A DNA stretch of 64,000 nucleotides from the NCBI RefSeq assembly GCF_958295425.1, contig NC_081139.1, forward strand, positions 18,888,388-18,952,387, written 5' to 3'. The DNA is from Solea solea (lineage: Eukaryota > Chordata > Actinopteri > Pleuronectiformes > Soleidae). The translations under genes were made by a program, and so were the position numbers. The notes under the pieces are model-generated. The model saw only the letters and a list, made by a program, of their open reading frames with translations. It did not search any database and was not told the DNA's origin. How positions within the stretch are numbered: position 1 is the first letter of the stretch; the number at the start of each line of letters is the position of its first letter. This document shows, piece after piece, positions 26,838 through 41,422 of the stretch.

Positions 26838-29069
26838 GTAAGCATCTTGTATTCAAACTTCTAGCAGTTTGCTGAAGTATAACGCTTTAACCCATGTGTC
26901 TGGACAGCATCCTTTGTCTTAGTACTCGGAATTTTAAGCTGCTTACATGTTTAATACAAATGTTAAAATAAAGGCCTATGAAACAGGACAGAAAAACCCA
27001 TAAAAACTGCAGTGAGAAATTATATTATGTCGTGAAATCTGATTGTAATGATTTAAAATTTTTATCTTTCTCCAGGCCGGATACTCGGATGTGGTTTTCC
27101 GCTGCGAGGGCTGGCCTCTTTGTCTCCATGACAAAACTGTCATCCAGTTAGCACCTGTAAACCCTTTGCTTCTGCGTCCTGGAGACTTCTATCTACAGGT
27201 GGAACCTTTTGGGGACCAAGCAGCTCGCATTGTCCTCAAAAGTCTTTTGGAAGAGGGTTGTCGAGAGGTGGAGGAGACCCCTGTGCCTGAAACGTCATAC
27301 CCCTGCATTTTCACTGAAGAGTGGTTGCAAGACATCAATGAAGGACGCCATGGAACTCCTCTGTCACGTTGCTTGCTTTGCACAGATCAAGGAGTAATCA
27401 AGTTGCCTTGGGCCAAAATAGCTATTCCAGAGTTTTTGGACAAGCCCAAGATTATGCCCACTTATCGGGACACTCAGCCTGAGCCACAGATAATCTCAGC
27501 TCCCTTGCATTACAATTCCTCCACCCTGCCAGTGGAAGCCATGATTTTGCCTGTAAAAGACAGGTCGTCAGCGTCTTTGAGACCTGCAGGCTGTTCTTCC
27601 AAACTTGTCAAAATGGCCCATGATAGACAAATGCCCAAATCATGCCCCAAACCTTCAGTCAAACCTGTAGGTTGGGTTTCCCCAAATACCTGGGACAGTC
27701 GTAACTTTGGAGAAATTGAGGGTGATTATGTAGACCTGGTGGATATCCCCAAGGGAAAGGTCTCTGTGGAGACGCAGAGAGACAGCCATCCAAATCCACC
27801 TAATATGGCTTTGTTCAAACCTGTGAGACCACCTCCACCTGTACCCCTTGGGCACAGTGTTCCCTGTGGACGCACACTTCAGTGTACAGACAGAGTTTGT
27901 GTGCCATGCAGCCAGACCAATCTGGGTCAGGAGCTCACTGATCAAGACTTGAGGTGTAGGTACAGAGACTCGTACCTAGCAGCACTGAGAAACCCGGTCC
28001 CTTTTGAGAGAGGGAGCAGAGATCTCCTGTCTTCTCTGGAAGAAGCTGGCCTATGTGCAGAGGCGGACCTAATGTCCAAGGGCACATTTGAAGCTCCAAT
28101 CGATGAACTGGGAAGCATTTATAACCACTCTAAAGAGGCTGTGATTCGTGATAAGCTCTGCCAGTACAAACCCTGCTGTGAATCATCACCAGAATCTCAG
28201 CTTAAAAACCTTCCTACAAGTTCTGAGTCTGAAAACCTTATGAAGGAATCGCCCACTATTTTGAAATCAACGCCAGGTTTGAGCCAGAGTCAGAGAATTC
28301 AGACAAAACTTGTTTCACAACAATTAGGACATCATGTCCGCTTGCATTCAGGATCAGACGTGTTCCTGGAGACCCGTGATCGCGACATGAAACCACAGCA
28401 AAAGGTGGAGGTGGTAAAACCATCAGGGAAACACAAAGTCAAGCAGAGATCTTTGTCCACTGTGTCAGAGACGCCTAAAGGGAGTCCACTTCTCTATAAA
28501 CTCAACAACAGGAGCCAAAGTGATATTTGCCCTGAAGCAATCACCAGCGTGATCCAGTGTAAAGGGGGTGAAATGTTGGATCACATCATTCCGAGACTGG
28601 AAAGGCTGACTGGAAAGAGTCCAAAGAAAGGTAAGCAGAGTCAGCCAATTAAGACTCTTGAGGTGCCACATAGTTCACTAGGTGAAGTTAGTGTCAGTGA
28701 GGCTATGGACAACTGCAGCAGTTTGTGTTTGGTTCCAGTCTGCAGATGTTTGCTGTGTCTTCCTCTCTTTTCTTCCTGTTTCATGCTTATGCTGTGCAAT
28801 CTAGGTTCAGTGTTTAAGAATAAGTGGCATCTTAAGGCAAGACTGCAGATTTTAACAAACAGAGGACTCCTAATGTTTAGTGATCATTAGCGTGACTCCT
28901 TAGCGTGACTAAGATCATTAGCGTGACTAAGTGGAGTGACTCCTCCACGTACCTTTCCCATTCCCAAGCACATCAGGTAACTACGGTGGCCTTTGTATAC
29001 CAAAAAGGATGTTGTCCTTCTTTGTTTGCATAGGAAGCTTCTGCTTCAAAACAGTTAGCTGGTTCGTCC

Positions 29070-29139
<70 letters not shown>

Positions 29140-32100
29140 ATATAGGTATTATATTAAATTCCTGCTGATAAACCCTCCTAATGTTACAGACTGGACCTTT
29201 AAAGCCCCAAAAATATCTTGGAAATGGGTTTTTAATTCTCTACATATTTCCTTCATATGCTTGCCCGCACATACTGTTTGTACATTGTTATTATTTCAAA
29301 CAAAGCCATGTATTGTGTTGCTGAACGATGAATGATAGACGAGCCTCTGGACATTCACACCAAACAGCCTGAACCGATTGAATCTCAGCTGTGACCTTGT
29401 GTGCCCGAGGGAGTGCACTACACTCAGAGTTGCAGTTCAGAGGGACTTTCTGGAAAGAGGGTTCAAAGTTTAAAGGTCAGGCAGGACCAAGAATGATCTT
29501 CCTCCTGAGATCCTCCCACTGCCGTCTGGGTCCTTTGGCAGAATGGCTGCATTCACGTCATTCCCTTTACTGAGGGAGTGAGCGGAAATAGCACGCTGCA
29601 CCCTACTGACAGAGAGGGCCTGAAAGAGCAGAGAATTCCTCTAATGTAGATAGACAGCGTAACATGCAAGAAGGAGGTTTCTGTGTCCCCTGCACCCACT
29701 GACATGCACCCTCATGCCCTCACAGGGCCATGTTGAGATCTTGACTGGAGACATGCTTGTCATGAACTATTAAAATGGCAAAGAGAGAGGGAGCACAGGC
29801 GAGGCTTTGTTGGCTGTAAGGAGAAGCTAATTAGGATGTGTGTAATCAAAGCCAGGCTTAGTAGCCAGGCCAACGCAGTGTTTTGTTACAGAGTTACTAT
29901 GTCCCATGTTAAATCTTTGTCTGCGCACACTTGTGCAGCTGTGTGGAGTGGGTCTGTGTTGATGCGAAGCTATTAAGAGTTGCAGAAATTCATCTGAATG
30001 TTTCCGTGCACATGTATTTAGACTAGTGTCCTTGTCCCAGTATGCAGGCACAAGAGGGTGAATCAATATATTGAATGAATTGTGTCTGCCTCTAGACAGG
30101 TGGTGAGAGGCACTCTTTGAGGTTGGAAGTATCAGGCATTTTCTTGTTGACTTACTGTATTTCGTCACAGACTAAAGCAAATTTAGCTGGCAGTAGTCAT
30201 ATTGATTGCTATTCCATTTCCTTCTAACGTTCATTAACTTTGAGATATATACTCATTTAAGTCTCCTTGTCAGTCCAAACATGCAGCTCTCTGGATTTCA
30301 CCATGTTCTTCTTCTTCTGTGTATACATGCAGAAGAAATTTGAGTCCAACTGAGAAATTCAATTTAGTGCCATTTTAAATTAAAAGTACTTACACTTACG
30401 AGAGGACACACGTCAGCGGGCTGAATATAAAGTTGGTGCTCTATAACAAATCTTAATTCTATGTGGTTGAAGAATGCCCTCAAGATAAAGACAGATGGAT
30501 TTAAATTAAATCAAGGTACAGACTGGAGAAGCTCTCAGAAACTCTGCCAAGGCAGCTCAGTTTCCCACAGTGTCAGTACAGGTCAAGATCCAGATTTCAG
30601 CCAAACTACATCGTGACATAGATCCACATGAGTAACAGGTTCATGTTTTTTTGCCAAGCTATAATGACATTTTTAGAAAAGTTAATGTTGAAAGAAAATG
30701 TTGAAAACTTGGAATACATTGGATCTATATCCAGATCACTACTGAAACCTAATCATGTCTTTCTTGGGCCATAACCTACATCCCCAGACTATTTAACCAG
30801 AATCAGTCATTTACTTTTTAAGATATGCTGCTCACTATCAGAGACTTGACCAAAAACATAACCTATATGCGAGAGATAACACATGAAGTACAATTTTCTT
30901 ACAACTTTTTCTTCTTTTCAAGCTTTCAATTGCTTTTGTGGGAAAACGCATATTGTTGCATTGTTTTTGTGTCTGCTCACAGACTCCCAGCCAAGTCGGA
31001 GTGAAGCTCTCTCCGCCACAGATGGAGCTGATTCCAGAAACCACAACACAAAGATAGAAAAGCCATCTTCTCTGCAAGCTCAGATTCCTGACACTCCTCA
31101 GTCTCCACAAAGAGAAGAAGCCAAATTCAGAGGCATCTGTGGCCTGCTTGAACTGGGCATTATTTCTTTACCAGGTACGTCACACTAATGTGTCTGACAT
31201 CCCATAATTAAAAGTGGCTGGTCATAGAGTGCAAATCATCTTTTCCTGTATAGTGTAATATAGTGTATAGTGTTATTATTGTTCATTTATTTTCAATGTG
31301 TTGTTGCTTATTTGAATGAACTCGTAGTAGATCCTTGTTTTCTTTTTACTGTAAAAATATTTTACATGGCACTATTTTGTCTCTGTCCTGGTTGTCCTTA
31401 GGCAGCAGGGACAGGACAGGCAGAGCGGTTGTCGAGGTTCATGGTGACCGGAGGGAGTGGAAGTCTCCTCTTGTTTCTGCTCAGAATTTGTGCGAATTGC
31501 TGCTCTACCTACACTCCATACCAAGGTATGATTTATGAATTAAAACCAACATCAGATGCGTGGAAGCAAACTGACATTGTCATCTAAGCTGACTGTGCAT
31601 CTCCAATTGTAGTGTTGTAATAAAATATATGACCAGGAGAGGGCAGCAAATCTTTGCTTACTTCCAAAAATGTACTTTCTGTACAACCCATGGTCCTTAA
31701 TCCAAAAGAGTTTCCTGATGTTTTACAACTAATAAAACGAACATTTGTAATCATTCTGTCTTGACGTATGCTGAGCCTTTGCCAAAAACGTGCCACTCCT
31801 CACCCTCAGGTCTTCAAACAAGCACTTCAACAGCGTTGTTGTTTACACTGGGTTTAATGGAGTCTTTGAACTCCAAAAAGATATCCTACCACATGGCTTG
31901 GCATTCTTTTGTCCCCCTCTAAAGCGTCAGACTCAACAGGTCTGTATTCAGGCGGACTGCCAACTGTCTGGCATGCAGAGCCTTGCTAGAATTAGCAGCC
32001 AAGTCTGAGATAGATTCAAACAGCAGTAACCCAAGAAGAGGGCATTAAAAGGGGGCAGCTGTGAAGGTGTTGAGGAAGTCGATCAAGATATGTGAAGAAG

Positions 32101-35100
32101 AGGTTGATAAGTGAATAAAAGGTGGTTGGATTTAGGGTCAGGTCCAGGCCTCAGCCCACAAACTGAGGTCAGCTGACTACCTCACTACAGTATACTGCAT
32201 GTGCAGGTTTTTCAAGAATATTCGAACATTACAATATCACGATTCATCAAACTGTGAGTTCAGGGAGCATGAGTTGTCATTTTCACATGACCCTAAGAAA
32301 CCTTGCTGGAGAAGACTTAACACGGTGGAACCAACTCTGCTATCATAAATACAAGATCTTGGCGAAAAATGAATGCAACTGTGGTTTGAAATAAATAGGA
32401 TTTCATAAGCTATGCCACAGTGAATAGCATAATCAAGCTTAAGAGGCGCGAGTCAGTTTGTTCGGGCAGTGTATAAGAATGTTTCTGAATTATGCATTTA
32501 TCACATCAAGACCAAGACCACTGTGATGAATGACATGAATGGATGTTCTTCATAGAAAAGATGTCCGGGAGCTGGGAATGACTCTGGTCATCAATGCCAA
32601 GAAGAAGCCTCCTCCACTTCACCTCTACAAAGCTCTGCTGATGGCTCAGGTTAAAGCAGCACACGTGCATGCACACACAGTCAACCCTAACAGTTTTATA
32701 TAGATATAGATATAATTTCTTTCTTTAATATGCTTCTTTCTGCAGGAACAAGCTCTTCACGCAGTGCACTGTATCGTGATACTGATGGATAAAGACACTT
32801 TTCCACGCCCTGAAAAACAGCCCGGGCTGCAGGTCAGAAATAAAAAGAACATCTTTCATGTCGTCTTTATTTTAGTCGGATCTGACACCAGAGATGAGTG
32901 CTATTTTATACTTCCTTCCCGACCAAGCCCTTTTCTTTATTTGTCAGATGGACCTGGTGACGTCTATGAAAGCTCTAAACAAGACAGTGGAAGCCGCCCA
33001 GCTGACACCCGACCTGGGCGGCACCTTCACGTACAGCCATAAAGACTGGATGCAGTTCCATCAGGTACTGACTGTTCACCACGTGTCTACATTTTTGCTG
33101 CAACTGCGGCATCACATCCCACAGTCACATTGATGAAGGGTTTCCTGAAGATTCAGCGCAGTTTATAAACACAGCTCCCCAACTGGAGATGATTTGTGAT
33201 CCACGCACCCACACTGCAGCATCCATCATCTCTGCTGCGTGTAGCTTTAGCCTTTGAGTGGAGGGAGGACATGGACCATGGATAAGAGTCTTATCTAAAT
33301 GATGAATGTGATTATTAAATATCGCAACATAAATGAGAGAAAAAGACAGGCACTGGTTTCTATTTATGTAAGACTGTTCTGCACAGACTGGTGGAAAATC
33401 AGGAGATGAGCAACCGCTGTTATCACTCTGTAATTCCACGGTGTTCTCGATGGTTATTAAAATATCAACCTTTATTTAATGAGGTAGTCTGACTGAGATT
33501 AGAATATCTCTTTTGCAAGAGAGGCCTGGCAGAAGGCAGCACATTTAAGGTGTTTACAAACCAAATAAGAAATTACAGTCAAATTTACATTGAAGTCATA
33601 CTGTGTAAGGTTTAAATCTAAACAAAGGTCTGTTAAATTTATACTGCTGTTTAAAAGTCAGTCATCTTCACACAACTCTGTATTTCTCAGTACAGTGGTG
33701 GTCTCATCTTGTGTCGTCCAGCAAGATTCCCGCGCTGCTCAAAAAAAGTGATTTATTTTATGTTAAGACAGTATGAGGGAATAAATGGCTCTTACCCCCA
33801 CCTGCCCCAGTAGTGCTGTTGTATAAACACAAATGCTCCCTCAGTCAGGTCTGATAGTCGTGCTCTACAGTTTTCAGATTAAGCACGCAGGATAGAAATA
33901 CTGTTAAATTGTTTTTTTTTCTTAAAACCAAGACACACCCATATAAAATAAAATAATAATCCTAGAATATTCATACAAAAGAATCCATAAACATCATAAA
34001 ATTGCCAGCATTCCGTGATTATACAGGACAGTGGGAATCTGTTAAAACATCTGCCAGACTTGCGTGACTCCCAAGTTATTCAGACTTCCCCTAAGAACAT
34101 CCAGTGAGACCAGCTTCATACGATTCAACTGTATTTGCAAATAATTCCAAACTGATGAACAAAGTGGAACGCCCTTTTTTTCCTCAATTTACTTGGGACA
34201 TTTAAAGAATAAATAAATCCTGAGAGCAAATGGCATCATTTTCACCAATTTAATGTAGAATGTAGTTGTGAGTTCTAACCTTTGCAGGGTGCATTTAAAA
34301 CCAATTATTCTCACTTGTCACACCCTAGATCCCAATTATCACTGTTCCAGTAGCAGAGCCTAACTGGCCAAGACAAACACAGAGGAACTGGCTGTTGATG
34401 GCTTATCACTCATCTCACTTGTCAACAACTATTTATAATCTAAGACATTTTAACGGGACCTGTGTATGACAGAATGGCTCATTTCTCTGTGGAGACTCCG
34501 AAAGGTCTATTTAGTTGGTTGTAATATGCCTTCTCACCACTAGATGGCAGTGAACCTAGAAACAAAACTTTTTTTAACTGATAAATGTTCAATGTTTTGT
34601 ATGTCAAGTGTCAGGAGATGTATACCTTCTCAAGACATCAAGCTAACAACATAAACAATACAACATGCACAGGGTAAAGGTCCTACAACTGCATTTCTCT
34701 ATACTGATATAAGAATAAATAATTCTAAACTGAGTTTTCACCTTTTTAGCTGTTAGTTACTCAGCAAAAAAACTGCTTTTGGAACATTATTCCTGTCATA
34801 GTGCAGTTTTCTAAAAATTGCATGTGGGTCACCGACTCCACTAAAGAACTTCAAGCATTTGTCACACTATTGTCACTATGGATTTTAAAACCACCAGCAC
34901 AACAGCAGTAAAAATACATGTACATGTGCTAATTTCACCCCGACAATTCCCCGATCACATACAAACACGGGTCCACCATGTTAGTGTCCTGTTGATACAT
35001 ACAGTATAATCTTGTAAAAGATTGTCACAGGAACTGTGTCTTCTGCTGTATACAACCTTGAGGCTGACCTTTTACTGCCTCTGTAAAAGGTCCAGTGTGT

Positions 35101-38100
35101 AAGAATTAAAAATGTCTAATGGTGAGACTGTAGACCGTTGTATATTAATTGTAGCAGTCACTCAGACCATCCGAGAATTGCAAAGAGCCGCTGTAAAGCA
35201 AGGCCTTTGCCTAATGTGCACATAAAAAGCTGATTCAAAGACACATTTTTAATTTAAAGTGATTATACACGTATTCAAACAGTCTTAATGTAATGTAATG
35301 TAATCTGGATCAATCAAAAAAGGCTGAGAGAAAGTGTGGTTGGAAACAGTGCCAAGGAGCAGGTTTATGCAGAAAAATGTGAACATGTGTTCTTACAAGC
35401 TGAGAGCTTAAGCTTATAAAGACACCTCAGGGCAACTGTGAATGCCCTCTGGATGCTGCCGCCTGTGGTGCTCCCTGTAGGCCACTTATGGCAGATATGT
35501 AGTTAGTTGCTCACCTCGAAGAAGCTCACGACTTCATTGCAATCTAATATATGTTTGTTAATCTCTTTCAGAAACTGGTTTCCTTCATGGGTGACTTACG
35601 TGGGGCAGACAGCTTGTTGCAAAAGGCCATTAGTAAAGTGGATGGCAGCAAACAGACGGACTCTGCCCAGGTAAAATCTCCACATTCATATTATGATATA
35701 CTGCATTTACAGTATTTGTATCTAAATGTGTGCATTTGTGTTGATGGTGACTTTGCTAATGTTGACAGGATGTGCAGCAATGCATTCAGGAACAGAAAGC
35801 TTCGATGAAAGAGGTACTGGAGGACACGCGACTGGTCACTCTGCAAAGAGAAGGAGGAGCTGCACTGGCCCGGATGAGGAGAGAGGAGTTCAGGTTTCCT
35901 CACTCTGAAGACTATAGGTATCAGATAATAATTAAGAATACTTATACTCTGCCTCTGAATCAGTACAGTATGCAGTAAAATACACAGAAACAGCATTTAA
36001 ATATCACTCCATCAGCCTTGTTTACACTGATCCTGAGGGTTTTTCATGTCGTGGAATTGCTTCCATTTATTTGACAGCTATAGCCACTAGTTTACTGATT
36101 AGTGTAACTAGTTTACTGATTACAATTATTAGGTGTTGGTAATATTTTCTCATCGGATTAGACGTCAGGTGTAGACGTCAAAATGTACGCATAAAACTAA
36201 TATCAGCATAACAAAACCAATACTATGAGGGTGCAGAGGCATTGGAATCTAAACATTTTTGTAAAGATTATGCATTATCATTGATACATTACATAATAAC
36301 ATATCATAAAATCCTTCTTGAATACACATCTTTCTGCACAATGAAACACCTGTCATACTGCTTAATAAGGTCATCTGCACATTCATGCCCCCGCTGTAGA
36401 AAACAGATGCTTCTATTTCACAGCTGTGTTTCAAATTATAGTTAAGGACATAACATATACATTGTATACATCATACATCATATATACATTTTAATTGATC
36501 ATTATGTAATTAAATAATTCTGGATACTGGACCTTTCTGCCATTCCAAAAATATGGTACAGGCTTATCAGTGAGTTGAGAGACTACAACATTTGCCCAAA
36601 AATACAGTCTAAATTATGACTGATATCCCAACATGTGTGTCCTTGTTTGCTGTTGTTTTATAATATGTGTGTGTCTTTCCCTGCAGAGATGGTCTGGACT
36701 CAGTTACTAGTCTGTATAATCAGGTGGAGGAGAAGCTCCACGTGCTGGTGATGAGATCGAATGAGTCACTGCAGCACCTCGAGTTCCTCTTCAGGCTCAG
36801 AGAGATGGAGGCCAAAATCACCACGGTACGAGCAGCTCTTTCAGTCTGTGCACAATCCTGGATCCTGGATATAAGAAATGGATGTCCTCCAGTTGCATTT
36901 CCATTTTGAAAGGTTTTTGAGAATTGCAATCTCCTTGGTGCCATGTCAGTTTTTTAAATGGGGGTGTCACCTGCAACCAGCCTACTTATTAGGTGATACC
37001 AGCTGTCAATCACATGGAGTCTATTTTCCTCTCAAAGGCAGCCTTATTCCAAAAACAGGTATTATGGTCTGTTGAAGAAAAACTGAAACTAGTGATTGAG
37101 ACCATTAACTCTTTAGGAAAATGTTTGCTGACATTATAAATCAAGGGAGAAGCAGACTTTTCAAACTGGAAGGCTGCATCCATTCACAGTCTATGTCTAC
37201 AATATGTAACAAAGCAACTGGAATTCATTAATAATGGTGTTGCAGCATGAATTTTTCCATACAGTGTGACTGTTAACAAGGAAATTCCCCCCGACAGTTT
37301 GCTAAACTCTAAATCAGCATTGCACAATTCTGCATCACATCCTACAGGCTGGGGTGTGGTTCAATACAGACGGAGAGCAGGGACTGGTGGACTCTTACAC
37401 AACAGATGATACCCTGGTATGCTCTGAAAAGGCCTTGCAACACTTTGAAGAGTTTCTCGCTCAGTCTAAGGTATGACTCCGATCTATAAAAGTGGGTTCC
37501 ACAGAAGCGAATGCTGTCCTTATTTAGCCCGTTGTATCTCTCTTCACATACCAACATGTTTCTGTTTTTCTCTCACAGCTGTAATATTTGAACGAGTGCC
37601 GTGATAACATTAAATTGTAGATTAGGAAATTGCTCAAAGGGAGTTCCACATGACATCTCATTGTTTATCTCAGGACAAACAACAGCATGCCTTAACCCTA
37701 GTGATGGATGCAGAGGGAATCGTTGCCACCAGTGACTCCAGTCCTGCAACAGATGTTTTTCGCACGCTGATCAGTACATTCAAATCCAATATCGACGGTT
37801 TTATGATGCGGGCTGAAATGAAGTTCAAAGAAGTGAAGACAGTGGTGCAACTGCAACGTTTCTGTCATCAGGTTTGTGTGTTGTTTTTTTCCCCACTTTT
37901 CGTGTTTTTAAGCATACTTTAAGATATATCTTCCTTCTCTGCCTGCACTTGCCTCATGTCAGCATATTTCTAACTGATTTGTTGACCTTTAAATATAAAA
38001 TGCTATATTCACTTCTTCTTTCTGTCTCTCTATAGGCATCCATCCTAGCCAAGGAATGCAGGGATATTTTGGAGCAGGTAGAGCAGGGGTGTTACTCAGC

Positions 38101-41033
38101 TCAGACCTTAAGCACACTCCAGATGTATGAAAGGAGATTAGGTGGCGAATTCTCCACCTTGCACTTCCAGGCTCTGAAAGTGAAGGCCTGTGGATCAGGG
38201 GCCTCTGGGGTGCTAAAGGTGTGGAATGCTGCATGGGTCCAGTGCCAAGATGTCAGGCAGCGTCTGGAGGAGATGCAAAAGCAGCACCGGGTAGATATGA
38301 AGCAGTCCCAGCAGATCACAGCTGCAGATTCTCAAATGAAAGATGGGGTAGCAGAGAGGGAGGAAAGGGATGAGACGGGGGAGGATTACTACCCCATGGC
38401 AAAGCAGCCAACTTCTCCTAAGAGAGTAAGCTCCTCAGAAAATGTGAGAGAAAACATCACACCAGGTTTCAGCCACGATTTAAAATCAGACACAGATGAA
38501 TACGTGAAAGGAGAATCCCAAGTGAAGAAATCGCCTGATTCAACAGCAACGAATGAGAACATTGTTCCTGTGGTTCCACAAAACTGTGACGTTCACCCAG
38601 AAAACACATGGAGGCCAAGAGAACACTACAGTGAGGCAGATCTGAGGAGAGCAGATCCTACTGAAGTGTGCAAGGGTTTGCAATCGCACAAAGGCCTCGG
38701 TCGGTCCTTGAGCGAGGGATCATGCGTTAGATCTCACTTGATGATCTTTTCACCTTTGAATGTAAGGCACAAACACTGTCAGGGCAAGACACAGGTGCTG
38801 GAGCAAAATCTACAGCCTTTCCAAAATCTGTTCATTTCCCGCAAAAAGAGTTTACAGACAGAAAACTTGAGCTGCAAGTCTTTTAGAGACAGTAACGAGG
38901 TGAAGGGAGAAGGATGCACAGTCTCCACTCAGAGCCTCAAAGAACTAAAGACCCCGGAGACGTTACTCACACCAACAGAACACAACGGCAGCAGTGTTTT
39001 GTAAGTAACTGCCCTCCTTCATATATGATTTAAAGCTCAGTGAGATACTGTCCAGGACTTACCTAACCCTCATGCTTTTTCATATTTTATTATTTTTAAA
39101 TAATTTCCAATTTTGTTCCTATGACGTGTCCATAATACTGTAAGCTGTTACAAAGTTACATTCATTACCTTAAGTACATAAAATGTACCCATTGAAACCC
39201 ATTATACCCATTGTCCTGCCCCTCATTAGAATATAAACATAACATGCATTCCACATTAATATACTCCTTGCCTCAAAGTTATGCTTTATATATTATATTT
39301 GTTTAACGACATACTGACCCATAATAATGCAAAGGAAATTATGAAATATATGGAAAACATGGTATCATGTGTGTTTTAAACTAGTAGTTGAAGAGTCAAA
39401 ATATTTGTATATAAGTGATCAGGTGATGATGAATGACGCTTAAGTTATATCCACTAACAACATCATACATCCAGCACACAAATTACATGAAACATCACTT
39501 AGTTTAAGTTATGCACTTTAATAAAATCAGTAATCTTACATTTTTCATGTGGTACAGGAAGCTGAAGAAGATCATGGAGGAGCTGCTGACCACAGAGAAG
39601 GAATATGTGAAGGCTCTGGGTTATGTCCGAGAGCACTACATGCCCGAGCTGGAGAGGGCCGATGTCCCTCAGGACCTCAGGGGCCAGAGGGGGAGCATCT
39701 TCGGTAATCTAGAAAAACTGCACGACTTCCACCAGCATCATTTCCTCAACGAGTTGGAGAGCTGCATGAATGAACCCTTCAGAGTGGGACGCTGCTTCCT
39801 ACGACATGTAAGTGCCTCTACATGAGTTACTGTGAACACATTTTAAACTTTGCTCCTGGAGTGTGGTTTATTGGAACTGTTGTTGTTGTTGTTTTTTTCA
39901 AACATTCAAACCAATGTGTGTGTTCATTTCCATGACTCCATGAGTTGGGTTTTGGCAGATTTTTGTCTGTGTAATGTTAAGTAGCCGTCCATGGTTTCCT
40001 GGTTTGCGCCACAACCGCGATAATTCAGCATAAGCTATTGGTAAACAAAAGCTCTTCCAGATGTGTCCTGTTTGTGCACAACTGCTCATTTAGCTTCCAG
40101 AGAATCTTTTGATAATATCAAAATCCATTTGTTACGTACAAAAAACAGTGCTACTGTTACGGGAAAAAATGTTGTTGAAGACTAGGAGACAAGATCTCAA
40201 GTTAAGACAACAGTTTTAACCTTGTAACAGAGTTACAAAGAAGTGCTGGAAGTGTCATGTGTCAATAGCTAATTTGGAGAAGTTAAACAGTCCACAAGGA
40301 AGTACGACAGCATATGAAGAAGTTCAACAGTTCATGTAGTAAAACAAATCTATATGTCAGTGGAACAGTTACACACACATTACACCACACAAGTGGTGAT
40401 GATTATGACAACTGATGATGATTTAAATGTATCCCTTTTATTTTAGAGAGAGAGCTTTGCTTTGTATGCCCTGTACAGCAAGAACAAACCACAGTCTGAT
40501 AGTCTTCTCGTCAATCATGGTCAGGCTTTCTTTAAGGTAAGTACCACAGCCAGCCTCTGCTTTTCATTTCTCTACTAAAACGACATCTGGAGTTTTCTTA
40601 CGCTTACGCTACTGGACCCAACAATGCAAACACAGACACTCAAAATCAAAGTGGCGCTACATACGGCAGTCCACACCTCGAATTCAAAAGCATCAATGAT
40701 GTGTCACCTGTGACCACAAGAGAATGGATCAGTCTTTGCATGCCCGGTATTTAAACACAGTACCTGCTGATGTCATGGCTGTTTGCCCGGACACAATTAT
40801 GTGACGTGCCCAATGTCGACATGTTGGTGTCTATTTCCGTGTGTGTGTCCTTATGTGTCTCTGTGAGTGACAGAGAGAGTGAAGGGGGGAGTGAGTCAAT
40901 GTACATTCACACTGCTGTAACATGAAATCATACATGTTAGTCACGTAATAATACATTGAAACACAATTTCCAAACATATCAATTCCCCCTTAAGGGATAA
41001 TTAAAGTATCCTGATTGTGAAACTGCAGCTTGA

Positions 41034-41068
<35 letters not shown>

Positions 41069-41382
41069 TCTGTTCTGCTTGTACACCAGCAAAAACAGCT
41101 AAGGCTGGGGGATAAAATGGACCTGTGGTCGTACCTGCTGAAGCCGGTGCAGCGCATCAGTAAGTACAGTTTGCTGCTCCAGGACATGATGAGAGAGTGT
41201 GGTCCAGGACAAAGCAGAGAGATGGCTGAAGTCAAGGCTGCACTGGAAGTCATCCACTTCCAACTCCGCCATGGCAACGACCTACTGGCGATGGACGCCA
41301 TCCACAACTGTGACGTAGGTTTCCTGTCATTTTGTGAACCCTATATCAGACAATAAATTAATAAAAATAAAACAATCAGGGC

Positions 41383-41422
<40 letters not shown>

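Larger units (their letters stand above)
33065..35571 (+). other. KIAA1755-like intron 8
   Basis: A 2.5-kb intron. It holds one copy of the dispersed repeat family described at 33,597-33,870 and a second repeat beginning near 35,086 (aaaggtccagtgtgtaagaa). No exon is recognised inside. Confidence 0.85.
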
